The notes below the pieces were generated by a model. It saw nothing but the letters and a program-made list of their open reading frames with translations. It did no database searches and was not told where the DNA came from. DNA of 64,000 nt from Pseudomonadota bacterium (GTDB lineage: Bacteria; Pseudomonadota; Alphaproteobacteria; Acetobacterales; Acetobacteraceae). Below are positions 16,182-24,382 of the stretch, one piece after another. The DNA lies in NCBI GenBank assembly GCA_021809435.1, contig JAKBAD010000003.1, forward strand, positions 62,001-126,000. Reading direction: 5' to 3'. How positions within the stretch are numbered: the stretch's first letter is position 1; every line of letters begins with the position of its first letter. Made by a program: the position numbers and the translations under genes.

Positions 16182-16209
16182 GTGGGGGCTTTTTACAAAA
16201 AGCCCCCAC
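16182..16209. terminator. Bidirectional terminator after the meta-cleavage operon
   Basis: GTGGGGGCTTTTT and AAAAAGCCCCCAC form a 13-bp perfect stem with a 2-nt centre, about 37 bp beyond the hydrolase stop; TTTT follows at 16213-16216. A very similar element lies at 58582-58611 after acs. Confidence 0.85.
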
Positions 16210-16253
16210 GATCTTTTGCGCGCGCCGCCAAACGGGCGTAAAGCGGCGCCCTG

Positions 16254-17432
16254 ATGGTGGAGTTTGACAAGGTTTGGGACGCGGAGCTGGCGCGGCTGCG
16301 CGAGGCCGGGCGCTTTAGGGTGTTGCGCGATGTGGTGCGCCTGCCCGGTGGGCGCATTGCGGTGGCTGGGCGCGCGCCGGTGCTGGATTTTTCCTCGAAT
16401 GATTATCTGGGGCTCAGCCATCACCCGGCGCTGATTGAGCGGGCTTGCGCGTTCGCGCGGGAATTTGGCGCGGGCAGTGGGGCGTCTCGGCTGGTGAGCG
16501 GGAATTTGGCGCCGTTCGCGGCGGTGGAGGCCAAGCTGGCGGCGGGCAAGGGCACCGAGGCGGCTTTGGTGTTTGTCTCGGGCGTGCAGGCCAATGCCAC
16601 GCTGCTGCCCGCGCTGCTCGATGCCAGGGTGCTGGGCGCCGAGCCGCTGGTTTATGCCGATAAGCTCAACCATGCCAGCTTGATTCATGGCTGTTTGGCC
16701 GCGGGGGTGCGGCAGATCCGCTACCGGCATAATGATCTGGGGCATTTGGCCGAATTGCTGGCGCGCGATGCGGGGCTGGAGCGGCCGAGATTCATCGTCA
16801 CCGAGAGCGTGTTCAGCATGGATGGCGATTGCACCGATATGGCGGCGATTGCCGCGCTGGCGGAGCGTTTTGGGGCGTTTTTATATGTGGATGAGGCCCA
16901 TGCCACCGGCGTGCTGGGCGAGGGCGGGTTTGGTCTGGCCAAGGGGCTGGGCAATGGGCTGATCATGGGCACGTTCAGCAAGGGGCTGGGCGGGTTTGGC
17001 GCCTATGTGGCGGGCTCGGCGGCGTTGCGGGAGTATTTGGTCAACCGCTGCGGGGGGATTATTTATGCCACCGCCCTGCCGCCCGCCGTGTTGGGCGCGA
17101 TGGACGCGGCGCTGGCGCTGATACCCGAGCTGGCGCCCGAGCGCGCGCATGTGGCCGCGCTGGGGGCGCTGCTGCGCGCGCGGCTGCAAGCCGCCGGGCT
17201 GGATACGGGGGCCTCGGAGACGCAGATTGTGCCGGTGATTTTGGGCGAGGAGCGGCGCACGCTGGCGGTGGCCGCCGCGCTGGAGGCGGAAGGGTTTTTG
17301 GCGGTGGCGATTCGCCCGCCGACCGTGCCCGCGGGCACGGCCCGGTTGCGCCTTACGCTCTCGGCGGCGCACACGCGCGAGGATGTGGAACGGCTGGCGG
17401 CGGCGGTGATCAGGCTGAGCGGGGCGCCATGA
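16254..17432 (+). CDS. bioF: 8-Amino-7-oxononanoate synthase
   Basis: A 392-residue PLP enzyme (alpha-oxoamine synthase family) that condenses pimeloyl thioester with L-alanine in the first step of biotin ring assembly. Motifs: LDFSSNDYLGLSHHP, GSGASRLVSGN, the DEAHATGVLGEGGFG strand, and the PLP lysine Lys243 in MGTFSKGLGGFGAYV. Length is normal. It overlaps the following esterase gene by 4 nt (ATGA), starting a bioF-esterase-bioC run devoted to making and using the pimeloyl moiety. bioA, bioB and bioD are not in the window. Confidence 0.95.
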   Translation: MVEFDKVWDAELARLREAGRFRVLRDVVRLPGGRIAVAGRAPVLDFSSNDYLGLSHHPALIERACAFAREFGAGSGASRLVSGNLAPFAAVEAKLAAGKGTEAALVFVSGVQANATLLPALLDARVLGAEPLVYADKLNHASLIHGCLAAGVRQIRYRHNDLGHLAELLARDAGLERPRFIVTESVFSMDGDCTDMAAIAALAERFGAFLYVDEAHATGVLGEGGFGLAKGLGNGLIMGTFSKGLGGFGAYVAGSAALREYLVNRCGGIIYATALPPAVLGAMDAALALIPELAPERAHVAALGALLRARLQAAGLDTGASETQIVPVILGEERRTLAVAAALEAEGFLAVAIRPPTVPAGTARLRLTLSAAHTREDVERLAAAVIRLSGAP

Positions 17433-18040
17433 GGCCGGTTTATGTGCTGGTGCATGGCTGGGGGCTGGAGGCCGGATTTTGGGCGAAGCTGGCCGCGCGC
17501 TTTGCGCCCGGTGACGTGCTGGGCTGGGATTTGGGGTTTTTTGGCAAGCCTTGCCAGCCGCCGATACCAGAGGGGCGGCCGGTGGTGGCGGTGGGGCATT
17601 CGCTGGGGGTGCTGTGGCTGATGCATGAGCGGCCCTTTGGCTGGGACCGGCTGGTGGCGGTGAACGGGTTTAGCTGCTTTGCCGGGCGTTTGGGGTTTGC
17701 GGCGGGTGTGGCGCCGCGCGTGCTGGCGCGCATGCGGGCGCGCTTGGCCACGCAGCCGCGCGAGGTGCTGGCGGCGTTTTTGGGCCAGATTGGCTATGAG
17801 GGTGAGAGCGGGGCTGTGCCGGATGTGGCGCGGCTGGGCTGGGGGCTGGAGGCTCTGGCGGCGTGGGATGCGCGCCCCTGTCAGCCTGATTTGGCGCTGT
17901 GCGGGGCGGGCGACCCGTTGGTGACGCGCGCGATGAGCGAGGCCTGTTTTGAACGGATCAACTGGCATCCGGGCGGGCATTTATTGCCCGTGGAAGACCC
18001 GGACTGGTGCGCGGCGCGGCTGCGGGAGGTGGCGGTGTGA
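17429..18040 (+). CDS. BioH/BioG-type pimeloyl-ACP methyl ester esterase
   Basis: A 203-residue alpha/beta hydrolase with HGWGLEAGFW near the N-terminus, nucleophile Ser58 in VAVGHSLGVLWL, an AVNGFSCF strand resembling the post-nucleophile region of BioH, and a late His in HPGGHLLP. It is shorter than E. coli BioH (about 256 residues) and close to BioG-type esterases. Position between bioF and bioC, with 4-nt overlaps on both sides, is strong evidence that it removes the methyl group installed by BioC. Whether to call it BioH or BioG needs a family search; I leave the symbol open. Confidence 0.8.
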   Translation: MRPVYVLVHGWGLEAGFWAKLAARFAPGDVLGWDLGFFGKPCQPPIPEGRPVVAVGHSLGVLWLMHERPFGWDRLVAVNGFSCFAGRLGFAAGVAPRVLARMRARLATQPREVLAAFLGQIGYEGESGAVPDVARLGWGLEALAAWDARPCQPDLALCGAGDPLVTRAMSEACFERINWHPGGHLLPVEDPDWCAARLREVAV

Positions 18041-18765
18041 ACGCGGTGGCCAGACGGTTTGGCGCCCAGGCCGGGCAGTATGACGATGTTGCCCGCGTGC
18101 AGCGCGTGGTGGCTGAACGGCTGGCGGCGCGGGTGGCGTTTGCGCCCCAAAGGGTGCTGGAGGTGGGCTGCGGCACGGGGTATCTGGGCGCGCTTTTGGC
18201 CCAACGCTGGCCCGACGCGGCGCTGGTGCTGAGCGATATTGCCCCGCCGATGCTGGCCCAGGCCGAGGCCCGGTTGGGGGCGCGGGCGCGCTATGAGGTG
18301 ATGGATGGCCAAGCCCCCGATGCACGGCTGGGGCGGTTTGATTTGATTGTTTCAAGCCTGGCGTTTCAGTGGTTTGGTGATTTGCCGGGCGCGATTGCCC
18401 GCTTGCGGGCGATGCTGGCGCCCAATGGGCAGTTGATGTTCGCGACGCTGGGGGCGGGCAGTTTTGGCGCCTGGGCGGCGGCGCATGCGGCGCTGGGGCT
18501 GGAATGCGGGCTGCATGACTATCCCGACGCCTTGGCGTTTCCGTGGCCCGAGGGGGTGCGGGGGGAGATCGAGGAAGAGGTGATTGTGGATGAGCTGGCC
18601 GATGGCTGGGCCTTTGCCCGCGATCTCAAGCGGTTGGGCGCGGGGCAGCCAAGGGCTGGGCATAGGCCGCTCTCGCCGCGCGCGCTCAAGGCGGTGATGG
18701 CGCGGTTCGAGGGCGGGTTGCGCGCGGCGTATCATGTTCTCTACGGCCGTGTGGGGGCGGTGTGA
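18037..18765 (+). CDS. bioC: Malonyl-ACP O-methyltransferase
   Basis: A SAM-dependent methyltransferase of 242 residues that methylates malonyl-ACP to prime pimeloyl synthesis on the fatty-acid machinery. The SAM-binding motif VLEVGCGTGYLGALLA (about residues 37-52), the acidic LSDIAPPMLAQA strand and LIVSSLAFQWFGDLP match BioC. The GTG at 18037 is chosen: it overlaps the esterase stop (GTGTGA), matching the coupling in this run. A longer in-frame start at 18007 would overlap more. The assignment rests on motif plus the bioF-esterase context. Confidence 0.85.
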   Translation: MNAVARRFGAQAGQYDDVARVQRVVAERLAARVAFAPQRVLEVGCGTGYLGALLAQRWPDAALVLSDIAPPMLAQAEARLGARARYEVMDGQAPDARLGRFDLIVSSLAFQWFGDLPGAIARLRAMLAPNGQLMFATLGAGSFGAWAAAHAALGLECGLHDYPDALAFPWPEGVRGEIEEEVIVDELADGWAFARDLKRLGAGQPRAGHRPLSPRALKAVMARFEGGLRAAYHVLYGRVGAV

Positions 18766-18832
18766 TCTGGCGCGATGGGGCTGGACGTGATTTGATGGCG
18801 CTGGCGTCAAAAACAACAAGGAGGCGCGAAGC

Positions 18833-19570
18833 ATGAGCGGGATCGCCGTGATCACGGGTGGCGGCACGGGCATTGGCCGGGCCGTGGCGTTGAAGCTGGC
18901 GGAACAAGGCTGGCGGGTGGTGGTGGCTGGGCGGCGCGCGGGCGTGCTGGCCGAGGCGGCGGGGCTGCACCCTAATTTGACCCCGTTTGTGGCCGATGTG
19001 ACGGTTGAGGCTGAGGTCGAGGCGCTGTTTGGCCACGCGGTGGCGCGGTTGGGGCGGGTGGATTTGCTGTTTAACAATGCCGGCAGCTTTCCCAAGGCCA
19101 TGCCGGTGGAGGAGATGCCCGCCGAGACCTTCCGCGCGGCGCTGGAAGTGAACGTGACCGGCATGTTTCTGGCCGCGCGGGCGGCCTTTCGGGTGATGGC
19201 GGCGCAGGCCCCCAGGGGGGGGCGGATTATCAATAACGGCTCGGTCTCGGCGCAGGTGCCCAGGCCTTTTGCGCTGGCTTACACGGTTTCGAAACACGCG
19301 GTCACGGGCTTGACCAAGGCGCTTTCGCTCGAGGGGCGGGCGCATGACATTGCCTGCGGGCAGATTGATATTGGCAATGCGGCGACTGATTTGTCCGCGG
19401 GGTTCGCCGCCGGTGCGCGCCAGGCGGATGGGCGGATGGCGCCCGAGCCGATGATGGATTTGGAACATGCGGCCAGCGCGGTGCTGCATATGGCCAGCCT
19501 GCCGCTGGAGGCGAATGTGGCGTTCATGACCGTGATGGCGACCAAAATGCCCCTGGTTGGGCGCGGGTGA
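18833..19570 (+). CDS. SDR-family oxidoreductase
   Basis: A 245-residue classical short-chain dehydrogenase/reductase. The cofactor motif TGGGTGIGRAVAL is at the N-terminus, NNAGSFPKAM in the middle, and the catalytic pair Tyr150-x3-Lys154 lies in AYTVSKHAVTG, with the Ser in NNGSVSAQVP. An Arg after the second strand (VVVAGRRAG) suggests NADP(H). The start has an AAGGAGG site. It follows bioC by 67 bp and precedes an isomerase-like gene, but no substrate can be inferred; involvement in biotin synthesis is not supported beyond proximity. Confidence 0.88.
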   Translation: MSGIAVITGGGTGIGRAVALKLAEQGWRVVVAGRRAGVLAEAAGLHPNLTPFVADVTVEAEVEALFGHAVARLGRVDLLFNNAGSFPKAMPVEEMPAETFRAALEVNVTGMFLAARAAFRVMAAQAPRGGRIINNGSVSAQVPRPFALAYTVSKHAVTGLTKALSLEGRAHDIACGQIDIGNAATDLSAGFAAGARQADGRMAPEPMMDLEHAASAVLHMASLPLEANVAFMTVMATKMPLVGRG

Positions 19571-19580
19571 GGGGGCGGGT

Positions 19581-20360
19581 ATGCTCAGATTTTCAGCCAA
19601 TATCAGCACGATGTTCACCGATTTGCCGTTTGCCGCCCGGGCCGATGCGGCCGCGCGCGCGGGGTTTTTGGCGATCGAGGCGCAGTTTCCTCATGCCGAG
19701 ATGAGCGCCGGGGCGTTTGGCCAGGCGGCGCGCGACGCGGGGGTGGAGGTGGCGCTGATTAATTTGCCCGCCGGGGAGTTTGACCAGGGTGAGCGCGGCT
19801 TGGCCTGTTTGCCCGGGCGGCGCGAGGAGTTTTTGGCCGGGGTGCTGCGGGGTGGTGATTATGCCGCCGAGATTGGCTGCCCGCGCGTGAACTGCCTGGT
19901 GGGCAATGTGCCAGACGGCAGCGCGCCCGAGGCCTGCTGGGAGGCGATGGTGGAGAGCCTGCGGCTGGCCGCCGCCGAGTTGGCGGCACGCGGGATCATG
20001 TTATTGATCGAGCCGCTGAACCGGCGGGATAATCCGCGCTTTATTCTGGGCGGCCATGCCGAGGCGGATGCGTTGCTGACCGAGGTGGGCGCGCCCAATA
20101 TGGCGCTGCAATATGATTTTTATCACGCCGCCGCCGCCGGGGAGGATGTGCTCTCGGGGTTGGAGCGGCGGATTGACCGCATCGGCCATATCCAGTTCTC
20201 GGATTTTCCCGGCCGTGGCGCGCCGGGCTCGGGGTGGCTGGATTTTCCACGCTTGTTCAAGGCCGTGGCGCATTTGCCTTATGAGGGCTGGGTGGGCGCG
20301 GAGTATTTTGATCCCGCGCCCGCCAGCTTTGACTGGCGGCGCGATTATGGCGCCGACTGA
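19581..20360 (+). CDS. hyi: Hydroxypyruvate isomerase-like TIM-barrel protein
   Basis: A 259-residue xylose-isomerase-like TIM-barrel protein. The N-terminus (MLRFSANISTMFTDLPFAAR), the segment LLIEPLNRRDNPRF with a metal-binding Glu, MALQYDFYHAA and HIQFSDFPGRGAPGSG match hydroxypyruvate isomerase (Hyi/GlxB), which interconverts hydroxypyruvate and tartronate semialdehyde. Related members are 2-oxo-tetronate isomerases (OtnI), so the precise substrate is uncertain. The ATG at 19581 preceded by GAGGGGGCGGG is used rather than an upstream frame extension. Its 3' end overlaps the convergent gene by 16 bp. Confidence 0.8.
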   Translation: MLRFSANISTMFTDLPFAARADAAARAGFLAIEAQFPHAEMSAGAFGQAARDAGVEVALINLPAGEFDQGERGLACLPGRREEFLAGVLRGGDYAAEIGCPRVNCLVGNVPDGSAPEACWEAMVESLRLAAAELAARGIMLLIEPLNRRDNPRFILGGHAEADALLTEVGAPNMALQYDFYHAAAAGEDVLSGLERRIDRIGHIQFSDFPGRGAPGSGWLDFPRLFKAVAHLPYEGWVGAEYFDPAPASFDWRRDYGAD

Positions 20361-20779
20361 ATGGCCGTGCGGGTTTTGCCGGTGGCGGGGTCGAGCAGCA
20401 GCACGGATTGGCCCGAGGGGCCGGTGGTGAGGATGGCAAGCCCCGCGCCGGCCTGGGCGATGGCCTGGATGTGCGTGCCTGGCGGCAGGGTGAGCGGCGC
20501 GGATGGCGGGGGGGGCGCCACGGTGGGGGCGGTGTAGAGGCTGGCGGGCGCCGTGCTCGCGCTGGCCGGGGGCTGGGCGGGAACGGCCACGGGGCCGGGC
20601 GGCGGTGGCGTGAAGCTTTGGCCGGTTGGCACCGTGGGCGGCGCGACAAACTTGGTGTAAAGCCGGTGAATGATTGTGCCCACCACCACGGTGGTGCCGA
20701 GGATGATGAGCACCCCCATGATGCCGACCAGCGCCTTCAACCCCCGTAAATTCTGTGGCTGATTCTCTGACACATTCAT
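20345..20779 (-). CDS. Single-span membrane protein with a proline-rich periplasmic region (DUF6476-like)
   Basis: A 144-residue protein with a short cytoplasmic N-terminus, one strong transmembrane helix (about residues 16-37, ALVGIMGVLIILGTTVVVGT), a long Pro/Ala-rich linker (about 47-93) and a small beta-rich C-terminal domain ending GQSVLLLDPATGKTRTA. It resembles the DUF6476 proteins often found next to pseudouridine synthase genes in alphaproteobacteria. Function is unknown. It is divergent from rluD with overlapping 5' ends (25 bp) and its 3' end overlaps the hyi-like gene. Confidence 0.65.
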   Translation of the reverse strand: MNVSENQPQNLRGLKALVGIMGVLIILGTTVVVGTIIHRLYTKFVAPPTVPTGQSFTPPPPGPVAVPAQPPASASTAPASLYTAPTVAPPPPSAPLTLPPGTHIQAIAQAGAGLAILTTGPSGQSVLLLDPATGKTRTAIQSAP

Positions 20780-21744
20780 CCGACCTCTCCTTTACCGCCC
20801 TGCCCGCCGATGCCGGGCAGCGGCTTGATGCGTTTCTGGCCGGCCGGGCGGGCGCGCTCTCGCGCTCGCGGCTGAAGGCCTTGATCCTGGAAGGACGGGT
20901 TAGCCGAAATGGCGCGCCGACCCAAGAGCCCGCCGAGAGCGTGGTGGCGGGAGCGGTTTATGAGATAGAGCTGCCGCCGCCGGTGCCCGCCCTGCCGCAG
21001 GGCCAGGAGATTGGGCTCGATGTGCTCTATGAGGACGAGGCGCTGATTGTCATCAACAAGCCCGCCGGGATGGTGGTGCACCCCGCGCCCGGCAACCCCG
21101 ACGGCACGTTGGTGAACGCGTTGATCAGCCATTGCGGCGCCAGCCTGACCGGTATTGGCGGCGAGACCCGCCCGGGCATTGTGCACCGGCTGGACAAGGA
21201 CACGTCGGGCGTGATGGTGGCGGCCAAGACCGAGCTGGCGCTGACCCGGCTTTCGAGCCTTTTTGCCGGGCGCGCGGGGCTGGAGCGCGCCTATCGCGCG
21301 CTGTGCTGGGGGCTGCCGAACCCGTTGGCGGGCGATGTGGAAGGCGATATCGGCCGCGACCCCAGAGAGCGCAAACGCATGGCGGTGGTGGCTCGGAATG
21401 GGAAATATGCCCTGACCCATTATAAGGTTTTACAAGGGTTCGGGCTGGGGGCGGCGATGGTGTCGTGCCGGTTGGCCACGGGGCGCACGCACCAGATCCG
21501 GGTGCATATGGCCCATATCGGCCATCCTTTGGTCGGGGATCCGGTTTATTTGCGGCGCAAGCCAGGGGCGGCGAAATTTGTGCCCGAGCCGGCGCGGGGG
21601 TTGCTGCTCGATTTTCCGCGCCAGGCGCTGCATGCCGAGACGCTGGGCTTTAAGCACCCCATGACCGGCGCGATGCTGCGCTTTGACGCCCCGCCACCGC
21701 CGGATTTCATGGGTCTGCTGGATGCATTGCTCGCATGCGCATGA
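20755..21744 (+). CDS. rluD: RluA-family 23S rRNA pseudouridine synthase (RluD-like)
   Basis: A 329-residue pseudouridine synthase. An N-terminal S4 RNA-binding domain (GQRLDAFLAGRAGALSRSRL and KALILEGRVSRNG) is followed by the catalytic domain with IVINKPAGMVVHPAPGN, the catalytic Asp in HRLDKDTSGVMVAAK, and RTHQIRVHMAHIGHPLVGD. RluD modifies helix 69 of 23S rRNA; RluC and RluA share the architecture, so RluD is the best but not the only choice. The GTG at 20755 is the only reasonable start and overlaps the divergent gene. rpoH follows about 217 bp later. Confidence 0.87.
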   Translation: MADSLTHSSDLSFTALPADAGQRLDAFLAGRAGALSRSRLKALILEGRVSRNGAPTQEPAESVVAGAVYEIELPPPVPALPQGQEIGLDVLYEDEALIVINKPAGMVVHPAPGNPDGTLVNALISHCGASLTGIGGETRPGIVHRLDKDTSGVMVAAKTELALTRLSSLFAGRAGLERAYRALCWGLPNPLAGDVEGDIGRDPRERKRMAVVARNGKYALTHYKVLQGFGLGAAMVSCRLATGRTHQIRVHMAHIGHPLVGDPVYLRRKPGAAKFVPEPARGLLLDFPRQALHAETLGFKHPMTGAMLRFDAPPPPDFMGLLDALLACA

Positions 21745-21769
21745 AACAGGACTTGTAAAGTCCTTTTTG

Positions 21770-21799
21770 TTGACTGGGGCAGTGTTTCGTCCCTAAGCT
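21770..21799 (+). promoter_or_regulatory. Sigma70-like promoter of rpoH
   Basis: TTGACT (21770-21775), an 18-bp spacer and TAAGCT (21794-21799) give a plausible promoter. Initiation near 21806 would leave a leader of about 155 nt before the rpoH ATG at 21962. Confidence 0.45.
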
Positions 21800-21844
21800 C
21801 TGAATCAGCACCGTGGGCAAGGGGTGAGTGATCCGCCGTCCGGT

Positions 21845-21927
21845 TTGGGCCGTAATGGCCAATGGGCGGTGAGCTTGGGACCAAGCCACGGCAAGACCGC
21901 GCAAGGGCGGCGCCAGGGGGTGGCGCC
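21845..21927 (+). promoter_or_regulatory. Structured 5' leader of rpoH
   Basis: Three successive inverted repeats lie in the untranslated leader: GGCC-GTAAT-GGCC within 21845-21862, GCTTG-GGAC-CAAGC at 21873-21886 and GGCGCCA-GGGGG-TGGCGCC at 21909-21927. The ribosome-binding site AAAGGAG (21945-21951) follows, and CTCC in codons 2-3 could pair with its GGAG. Such structure could control rpoH translation. Confidence 0.4.
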
Positions 21928-21961
21928 CGATAGCGCGGGAGATGAAAGGAGTATCCGTTTC

Positions 21962-22855
21962 ATGGCCTCCACGATGGCATTACTGGCGTCCGATTCGGGG
22001 CTGGCGAAATATATGCAGGAAATTCGCCGCTACCCGATGCTCGCCCATGAAGAGGAAGAAAAGCTGGCGCGCGCCTGGCGTGACCAGGGCGACCAGGAGG
22101 CCGCGCACCGGCTGGTGAACTCGCATTTGCGGCTGGTGGCCAAGATCGCCATGGGGTATCGCGGTTATGGGTTGCCGGTGGCCGAGCTGATTGCGGAAGG
22201 CAATGTGGGCATGATGCAGGCGGTCAAGCGCTTTGACCCCGACCGCGGCTTCAGGCTCTCGACTTATGCGATGTGGTGGATCCGCGCGGCCATTCAGGAA
22301 TATATCCTGCATTCCTGGTCGCTGGTGAAAATGGGCACCACGGCGGCGCAGAAGAAGCTGTTTTTTAATCTGCGCCGGCTCAAGGGCCAGATGCAGGCGA
22401 TCGAGGATGGCGATCTGGCGCCTGAGCAGGTGGCGAGAATCGCGCATTTGCTCGATGTGGGCGAGACCGACGTGGTGCAGATGAACCGCCGTTTGAGCGG
22501 CGCGGATTCGAGCCTTAACGCGCCGATCAAGCTCGATGGCGAGGGCGAGTGGCAGGACTGGCTGGTGGATGATGCCGACAGCCAGGAAACCGAGATCGCC
22601 GAGCGGGAGGAACTCTCGGGGAGGCGGGCGCTGCTGGCTGGGGCGTTGAAGACCCTGACCGAGCGCGAGCGCCATATTCTGACCGAGCGGCGGTTGAAGG
22701 ATGAGCCGACCACGCTCGAGGACCTCTCGAAGGGCTATAACATCTCGCGCGAGCGGGTGCGCCAGATTGAGGTGCGGGCGTTTGAGAAGCTGCAAAAGGC
22801 GATGAAGACGCAAGTGGCCGAACGGCGCCGTGGCGCGCCGGCGGTGAACGCCTGA
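21962..22855 (+). CDS. rpoH: RNA polymerase sigma-32 (heat-shock) factor
   Basis: A 297-residue sigma70-family factor directing heat-shock transcription. Region 1.2 (LAKYMQEIRRYPMLAHEEEE), region 2 (VNSHLRLVAKIAMGYRGYGL, then STYAMWWIRAAIQEYILHSW) and the RpoH-box-like AAQKKLFFNLRRLKGQ are present; region 4 ends with NISRERVRQIEVRAFEKLQ. The length and RpoH box separate it from RpoD. The ATG at 21962 with AAAGGAG upstream is the start; a long in-frame extension from 21824 lies within the structured leader. A strong terminator follows. Confidence 0.95.
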   Translation: MASTMALLASDSGLAKYMQEIRRYPMLAHEEEEKLARAWRDQGDQEAAHRLVNSHLRLVAKIAMGYRGYGLPVAELIAEGNVGMMQAVKRFDPDRGFRLSTYAMWWIRAAIQEYILHSWSLVKMGTTAAQKKLFFNLRRLKGQMQAIEDGDLAPEQVARIAHLLDVGETDVVQMNRRLSGADSSLNAPIKLDGEGEWQDWLVDDADSQETEIAEREELSGRRALLAGALKTLTERERHILTERRLKDEPTTLEDLSKGYNISRERVRQIEVRAFEKLQKAMKTQVAERRRGAPAVNA

Positions 22856-22858
22856 GAC

Positions 22859-22892
22859 GAAAAAACCTGCCCCGGGAAGGGCAGGTTTTTTT
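22859..22892. terminator. Bidirectional terminator between rpoH and dksA
   Basis: AACCTGCCC / GGGCAGGTT with a 6-nt loop (about 22864-22887) has A-rich sequence on the left and seven Ts on the right. It can therefore end both the rpoH transcript and the convergent dksA transcript. Confidence 0.9.
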
Positions 22893-22893
22893 A

Positions 22894-23310
22894 TCAATCG
22901 TCGCGGTGGACTTTTTCCATCCGCTCGTGACGCTCCTGGGCCTCGATCGAGAGGGTGGCGATGGGGCGGGCTTCGAGGCGCTTGAGGCCGATGGGCTCGC
23001 CGGTTTCCTCACAAAAACCGTAGGAGCCGTTTTCGATGCGCTGCAGGGCCTGGTCGATCTTGCCGATCAGCTTGCGGGCGCGGTCGCGGGTGCGGAGCTC
23101 GAGCGCGCGGTCGGTCTCGACGCTGGCGCGGTCGGTGATGTCGGGCTCCAATATGCCGCCTTCGCCCAGCGAGGCCAGCGTGCCGTTGGCCTCTTTCACG
23201 AGGTCGGCGCGCCAGCGCAGCAGCTTCTGGCGGAAATATTCGGTCTGCATCGGGTTCATGAACTCTTCGTCGTCCGATGGCCGGTAGTCGGGTGGCAACG
23301 AGATCAGCAT
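22894..23310 (-). CDS. dksA: DksA-type RNA polymerase-binding transcription factor
   Basis: A 138-residue DksA/TraR protein that inserts a coiled coil into the RNA polymerase secondary channel and works with ppGpp. The N-terminal MQTEYFRQKLLRWRADLVKE, the coiled-coil tip ITDRASVETDRALELRTRDR (with the D-x-A motif) and the terminal globular domain are visible. Only one cysteine remains (GFCEETGEPIGLKRL); the other three zinc ligands of E. coli DksA are replaced (T, S, A region), as in many alphaproteobacterial DksA proteins, so zinc binding is unlikely. It is convergent with rpoH. Confidence 0.93.
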   Translation of the reverse strand: MLISLPPDYRPSDDEEFMNPMQTEYFRQKLLRWRADLVKEANGTLASLGEGGILEPDITDRASVETDRALELRTRDRARKLIGKIDQALQRIENGSYGFCEETGEPIGLKRLEARPIATLSIEAQERHERMEKVHRDD

Positions 23311-23599
23311 GCCGTCCGTTCCTTAATACTCTGAATCTGCCGGGAGCTTGTCGGTCTCCGCCGGCGGTTGAGCGGGCTTATAGCGATGCGACCCCCGCTC
23401 GCCAAGATGCCCAACGGCGATGACGGCGTTACAAACGCGGGTTCAGCGGGCGAGACGCGCGAAAAACCCCTCTGGCGGTGCTGGGGCAGGCGTGGCAAGT
23501 ACGCCGGGACGAGGTGTTTTTTTGGACCGCGCCGTGATGCGCGGGCGACCACAGAGAAACACGATAAAAGCCACAGATACGCCGCAAAGCCCTGACTTT

Positions 23600-24382
23600 A
23601 TGCCTTCCATGAACGCAGAAACCCGATTTTTGACCCCCTCGGACCAGGATCTCGCCGCGCCGGTTATCTCGGTGGTGGTGCCCGTGCATAATGAAGGGCC
23701 GAATCTGACCCCGCTGATCGAGGCGATCAGCGCCGCGCTCTCGGGCGTCGCGCATGAGATTGTGTATGTCGATGATGGCAGCGCGGATGATACCCAGAAA
23801 ATTCTGGCTGATCTGGCCGCCACCCTGCCGACCCTGGTGCGCGTGCGCCACCGCACGGCCTGCGGGCAAAGCGGGGCGGTGATTACGGGGGTGAAGACCG
23901 CGCGCGGGCGCTATGTCGCCACGCTCGACGGCGATGGCCAGAATGACCCGGCCGATATTCCGGCCATGCTGGAGGCGATGCGAGACGCCGAGGCGAAGGG
24001 GCCTGGACCCGTGCTGATCGCCGGCCACCGCGTGCATCGCCAGGATACCCAGGCCAAGCGGGTTGGCTCGAAGATCGCCAACCGGGTGCGCGCTTATCTG
24101 CTCAAGGATGCCACCCCCGATACGGGCTGCGGGCTGAAGCTGTTTCGTCGGCAGGCGTTTCTGGAGCTGCCGCATTTCGATCATATCCACCGCTTTCTGC
24201 CCGCTTTGTTCATGCGCGCGGGGGGGCGGGTGATCTCGGTGCCGGTGCGCCACCATGCGCGCGCGCATGGCGCCTCGCATTATAATAACTGGCAGCGGCT
24301 GAAGGTGGGCATCGTCGATTTGTTTGGCGTGGCGTGGTTGCAGCGGCGCTGGAAGGTGCCGCAGATCGAGCGTCCGGAATGA
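23600..24382 (+). CDS. Family 2 glycosyltransferase (dolichyl/undecaprenyl-phosphate sugar transferase-like)
   Basis: A 260-residue GT2 (GT-A fold) enzyme with VISVVVPVHNEGPNLTPLIE, the nucleotide-binding IVYVDDGSADDTQ, the DXD-like ATLDGDGQNDPADIP, and DTGCGLKLFRRQAFLELPHF. This pattern matches polyprenyl-phosphate hexosyltransferases of the DPM1 type, which load a lipid carrier with a sugar on the cytoplasmic face; no transmembrane segment is seen. The ATG at 23600 is taken as start (a second ATG is at 23609); a longer frame from 23420 runs through noncoding-like sequence. It overlaps the next membrane protein by 4 nt. Confidence 0.85.
   Translation: MPSMNAETRFLTPSDQDLAAPVISVVVPVHNEGPNLTPLIEAISAALSGVAHEIVYVDDGSADDTQKILADLAATLPTLVRVRHRTACGQSGAVITGVKTARGRYVATLDGDGQNDPADIPAMLEAMRDAEAKGPGPVLIAGHRVHRQDTQAKRVGSKIANRVRAYLLKDATPDTGCGLKLFRRQAFLELPHFDHIHRFLPALFMRAGGRVISVPVRHHARAHGASHYNNWQRLKVGIVDLFGVAWLQRRWKVPQIERPE

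Noticed and set aside
23311-23599. In-frame extension of the glycosyltransferase gene to 23420
   Set aside because: The extension is Arg/Gly-rich, lacks a ribosome-binding site and precedes the conserved GT2 start by 60 codons; it overlaps the dksA promoter region.
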